From Schistosoma mansoni (lineage: Eukaryota > Platyhelminthes > Trematoda > Strigeidida > Schistosomatidae): 64,000 bases of DNA. This document shows, in pieces, positions 60,886 to 64,000 of the stretch. The DNA lies in assembly GCF_000237925.1 (NCBI RefSeq), contig NC_031495.1:11766460-11830459 (forward strand). Reading direction: 5' to 3'. The notes below the pieces were generated by a model, which saw only the letters and a list, made by a program, of their open reading frames with translations, was not told the origin of the DNA and did not search any database. The position numbers and the translations under genes were made by a program. Numbering within the stretch: the first letter of the stretch is position 1; each line of letters starts with the position of its first letter.

Positions 60886-63445
60886 ATGACGTACTTATGT
60901 TCTTCCTGTAAGGCTGATGTGCCTATCTCAGAAAGAATCAACCATGTCAGGAGCGATTGGCATATATACAACCTAAAACGTGTCGTTTCTGATCTACTAC
61001 CGATATCTGAAGACATGTTTGTACATAAAAAACAATTGATTGCTGCAGAAGCACCTGTGGCTATAGAGGTTTGAGAAATTCGTTACATATTTTTGCCTTA
61101 GAAAACGTATTGTAACGCCTGCAAGAAATCCTTCGCAAATAACAAATCTTTTACTGCCCATCTGATTTCGAAGCGCCATATACATAACAGCCACTTGTTC
61201 AAGACGTAAGAAATATATTTCTAAATCCCTGTTTTATCCGCATTGTCCCGGACCAACGGGTTATTTTTGCGTTGATTTTATTATAACGTTTGCAAAGCTT
61301 CGTTGTATTATTCGTCACTCAATACACAAATTAGTTCCTCTCAAGTTTGACCACTGGTAGATTTTCAGATTCAATAGATGACAGTCTGTATCAAAACACA
61401 ATCACGAGCATCTGAGATGAAGGCTGAGTTTCGTTTTAAGGTGATCATTTCAATATATCAGTTTTCTGTCATCAGTGCACCCAAATTTACGCAACTATTA
61501 TTTAAACTCCTTATTTATTGTATCGTGATGAGCTTGAGCATTATATGCTTTTACATTCCCAGTGTATTTTAGACTTTGTCTCATCTCGTTATTGGTCACA
61601 TCTCCAACGTTTGCTCATATTCATGCATTTATGAAACGTTTGTAAGTGATGTTTATTTATTTAAACACATAAACAATGGTACAAGGAGGCACCAAATGTA
61701 TATTCTCCACACGAATCATTTAATTTGCGCAAAAGGTCCTTAATGGTACATAATATTAGTTTTGTTCAACTCGTAAATATCAGCACTCTTCCAATGCTTT
61801 GTTCAAATTCACCAGGGGTACATATTATTTGTTTTAGGAGTATCAAGTGTGCTCTATGGATTCAAAATTAAGGGTTCAATAAAGGAGGGTAATCATTGAA
61901 CAACATCGATCGTTATTGTCAGGATGTTTTTTGTACATATCTGATCACCATTAATCCATATATATAAGGCCTCTGATATACTCATTCCTGTTGTCTTCAG
62001 GAAAACGGCTCAAACAGTCATCAGTTCTACTAAACCTGCAGGAGAAAACTGTTTGACAGAACCATTACCGCTGGGGTCATGTTTGTTCTGTGACCGCTAC
62101 ATATCACTGGATTATTTGCCGAATGAGTCACTTGATAGTGCCAAACAAAGCGACTTGGCCAAACGTGTCCTAAGTCACATGTTTGATGCGCACAAATTTA
62201 GTGTTCCATTTCCAGAAAGATTAACCGATCCTGCCGGGTTGTTAATTGAATTAGGACGTATCGTGGGGGAGGAACGATGTTGCTTGGCATGTGGTCGTCA
62301 GTTTTACGGTAGCTGTGTGGAAGGATCAGACAATACTCGGATCTCCCTATTTGCTGTCCGCAGTCATATGTTGGACAAACCTGGCCACAAACAAGTATGG
62401 TTTGGAGTAGAAGACCCCGTCCAAGTAGCATTACTGGTAGCTGAAGCAGAAGAAGAGTTAAATGACGATTGCGAGATAAATTATCCTAAAGCTGCTCTTG
62501 CAGGTGGTGAGCTGTTTAGTCAGTTTTACGACCAGTCAGTCGTTGCACCATCTTTCATACTTGTAAGTTGTTTTTATCCCTGATTGGTAAATTAAAAGCT
62601 TAATTACTCAGAAGCTTATTCATGTAAACTAGGATCTTGAGTTAGTCTAATTTGCACATTAGTAACCAAAACTGTCAAACCTATTTGTTTTGGTTTTGTA
62701 ACAATCTCATACATGGGACTACGGGGCGTTTTTTCGCATAGTTAGCTATTTTAACCTCTCCATTTCGAGACCTTCAGTAGTAACCTTGCTCTCGGGAATA
62801 AAAATTAGTCTACTTGTATATTCAAACAAGATTTTCTGTTACAATATGACAGGCCATACGCTAGATAAATAAAGTGACATTTTGGAGGTACGGAAGTATG
62901 AACAGTTACCTATGACATGACATGTTCGTATTAGTATGATTTCACATATTCAGAAGAGAGAGGCAAATTAGTAGTTACTTTTGAAAGGTCACTTCACTCT
63001 TTCGTAGTTTTTGCAGAGACAAGTTTTAAATCGCTGTATAAATTTATTGCAAGATAAATAGCCATTAGTATATAATCTTACTATTTCTAGGTCATTTATT
63101 TTATAATTCACCCCCACTCAATCAATACTTTTATCTATTCCATTCTAGTCAGATGATGAAGACGTTTATGAAGTACGGTTACCATCTGGTACTGTTCTAG
63201 GTCATCGGAAGATGAGAACAATTTATAAGCAACACTTGGCTGCTACAGACAAAGCTAAATTATCGGACCGTGATAATGGACAGAAGAGCGTTTGTGTACG
63301 ACGTCCAGACTTCAAAGCCTTAATGCAGTATAGGTCTAACGCTGACTCGGAGAGATATTTAAACGAACAAAGAAAGTATTGGGACTTAGTAACTGGTGTT
63401 CAAGGTAATTTCCACAATCGCCTTCATCTTCGTCGACAGTACTAG
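60886..63445 (+). CDS. REI1/ZNF622 homologue, 60S ribosome biogenesis factor
   Basis: Four exons: 60886-61068, 61102-61205, 62001-62562, 63149-63445, all with GT-AG introns that keep frame (phases 0, 2, 0), giving 381 aa. REI1/ZNF622 acts in the cytoplasm late in 60S maturation, helping release shuttling factors and probing the tunnel exit. Finger 1 is at residues 5-26 (CSSC...HVRSDWH, with the RSDWHIYNLKR signature). Finger 2 is in exon 2 (CNAC...HLISKRH). The paired C-terminal fingers are in exon 3 (CLFCDR...H and CLAC...HMLDKPGHKQVWF). Exon 4 has LPSGTVLGHRKMRTIYKQHL and ends NRLHLRRQY, the conserved tail. The length is close to yeast Rei1 (393). The start was chosen because MTYLCSSC aligns with the family start. 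Intron 1 is only 33 nt. The acidic linker is shorter than in human ZNF622. An acceptor-like TTTTCAG at 60814-60820 may be a splice or trans-splice site. Confidence 0.88.
61069..61101 (+). other. 33-nt intron 1 of the REI1-like gene
   Basis: The donor GAG|GTTTGAG and acceptor TGCCTTAG| are separated by 33 nt in total. Removing it joins ...PVAIE to KTYCNACKKS in phase 0. Keeping it would put a TGA stop two codons on. Very short 5' introns are a known trait of schistosome genes. Confidence 0.8.
61206..62000 (+). other. Intron 2 of the REI1-like gene with repeat fragment
   Basis: GTAAGAAA ... TGTTGTCTTCAG. It contains a dispersed-repeat scrap at about 61655-61745 (ACAATGGTACAAGGAGGCACC) related to 39640-39810. 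Confidence 0.75.
62563..63148 (+). other. Intron 3 of the REI1-like gene
   Basis: GTAAGTTG ... TCCATTCTAG, 586 bp. No repeat or exon recognised inside. Confidence 0.8.
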
Positions 63446-63558
63446 ATATTTGAGGATTTAATATAATTTTAAAAAATCCATTTGTATAATGTAATATGGT
63501 TCCATTCTTTTTCTATTGGTTTATGGTCTTGTATATAGTCATTTAGTATAGAATCACT

Positions 63559-63564
63559 AATAAA
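63559..63564 (+). terminator. Polyadenylation signal AATAAA
   Basis: AATAAA lies 114 nt after the stop codon of the REI1-like gene, giving a short 3' untranslated region ending near 63580. It is the first canonical signal downstream of the stop. Confidence 0.6.
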
Positions 63565-63589
63565 GTAGTTGTGGTCGACTTAGCTGCTG

Positions 63590-64000
63590 AGTCTAAACAG
63601 CCACTGGGTCGTGCAATTGGGCAGGTTTTGTATCAGTTGTTTGAATCTCCCCATTAGTGTTTAGGACCAGGAATTCCAAGTTCTTTATTAAGGATAATCT
63701 CATTTAATTAACAAAAATTCAGCAATTTCAAAATCCGACATTATCGTTTTAACTATTGTATAGCTGATTTATTCGAATATAACGATTGTGATAATTAGTA
63801 AATAAGCAGATTTTCGCTAACTATTCATGTAACTTTATTGTAAGGTTCGCAGCAAGAAATGGTAATTAATGTTCCCATTTGAAAACTAGACTTAGCATCG
63901 GAAAAGTACAAAATGTTGCTTATGGTTAATGAGAGTAGTCGTCTTATTTATGTCGTATACATCAATCGGGATAACTCGTCTGCACAACAATGCCACTCAT
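63590..64000. other. Downstream flank, nothing recognised
   Basis: No exon or repeat was identified to the window end. Confidence 0.3.

Overview
The window reads as genomic DNA of a blood fluke (genus Schistosoma, species not decided). It is AT-rich and intron-rich. It carries Schistosoma repeat families: SR2-type (RTE) LINE pieces, Sm-alpha-like SINEs with hammerhead ribozymes, a Penelope-like element, Merlin DNA transposons, Mutator-like (SWIM finger) transposase remnants and Boudicca-like Ty3/gypsy fossils. Most open frames in the window are non-coding noise or repeat remnants. Only one host gene can be read completely.

Layout: 364-433 (-) is a signal-peptide first exon with a TATA box, of the kind that opens schistosome micro-exon genes. 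772-3190 (-) is a 5'-truncated SR2-like LINE, and 3816-4338 holds an old solo LTR. 6904-7675 is an internally deleted Merlin with inverted ends and an 8-bp target duplication. 9345-9808 is a long copy of a tRNA-derived SINE carrying a type I hammerhead. 11330-13320 (-) is a decayed Penelope-like element. 18006-21294 and 21882-24254 are two copies of a duplicated segment. A 508-bp solo LTR sits inside the second copy, and the first copy preserves its empty site. 25.8-36.1 kb is SINE-rich and includes a 289-bp Merlin MITE with a perfect 8-bp target duplication. A second signal-peptide exon lies at 39117-39171 (-).

From 44 to 60 kb the DNA is a graveyard: two diverged copies of a Mutator-like element (about 44.3-46.6 kb and 55.8-58.0 kb), a gag-type fossil, a Boudicca-like fossil, an intronless broken copy of a nuclear-pore gp210 (NUP210)-like coding sequence joined head to head to a LINE scrap, and a Boudicca-like solo LTR. 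At the right end, 60886-63445 (+) is a four-exon REI1/ZNF622 homologue (60S ribosome biogenesis) whose first intron is only 33 nt. A possible divergent gene starts on the minus strand at 60165.

The most interesting theme is the hammerhead-bearing SINEs. At least two families are present, each combining a tRNA-like A/B box head with a type I hammerhead. The longest copies carry their own tail at both ends (longer than one unit), and four copies end in an inverted tail (fold-back form). This suggests RNA intermediates that are multimeric, circular or template-switched. All calls were made by eye; no alignment or database search was run.
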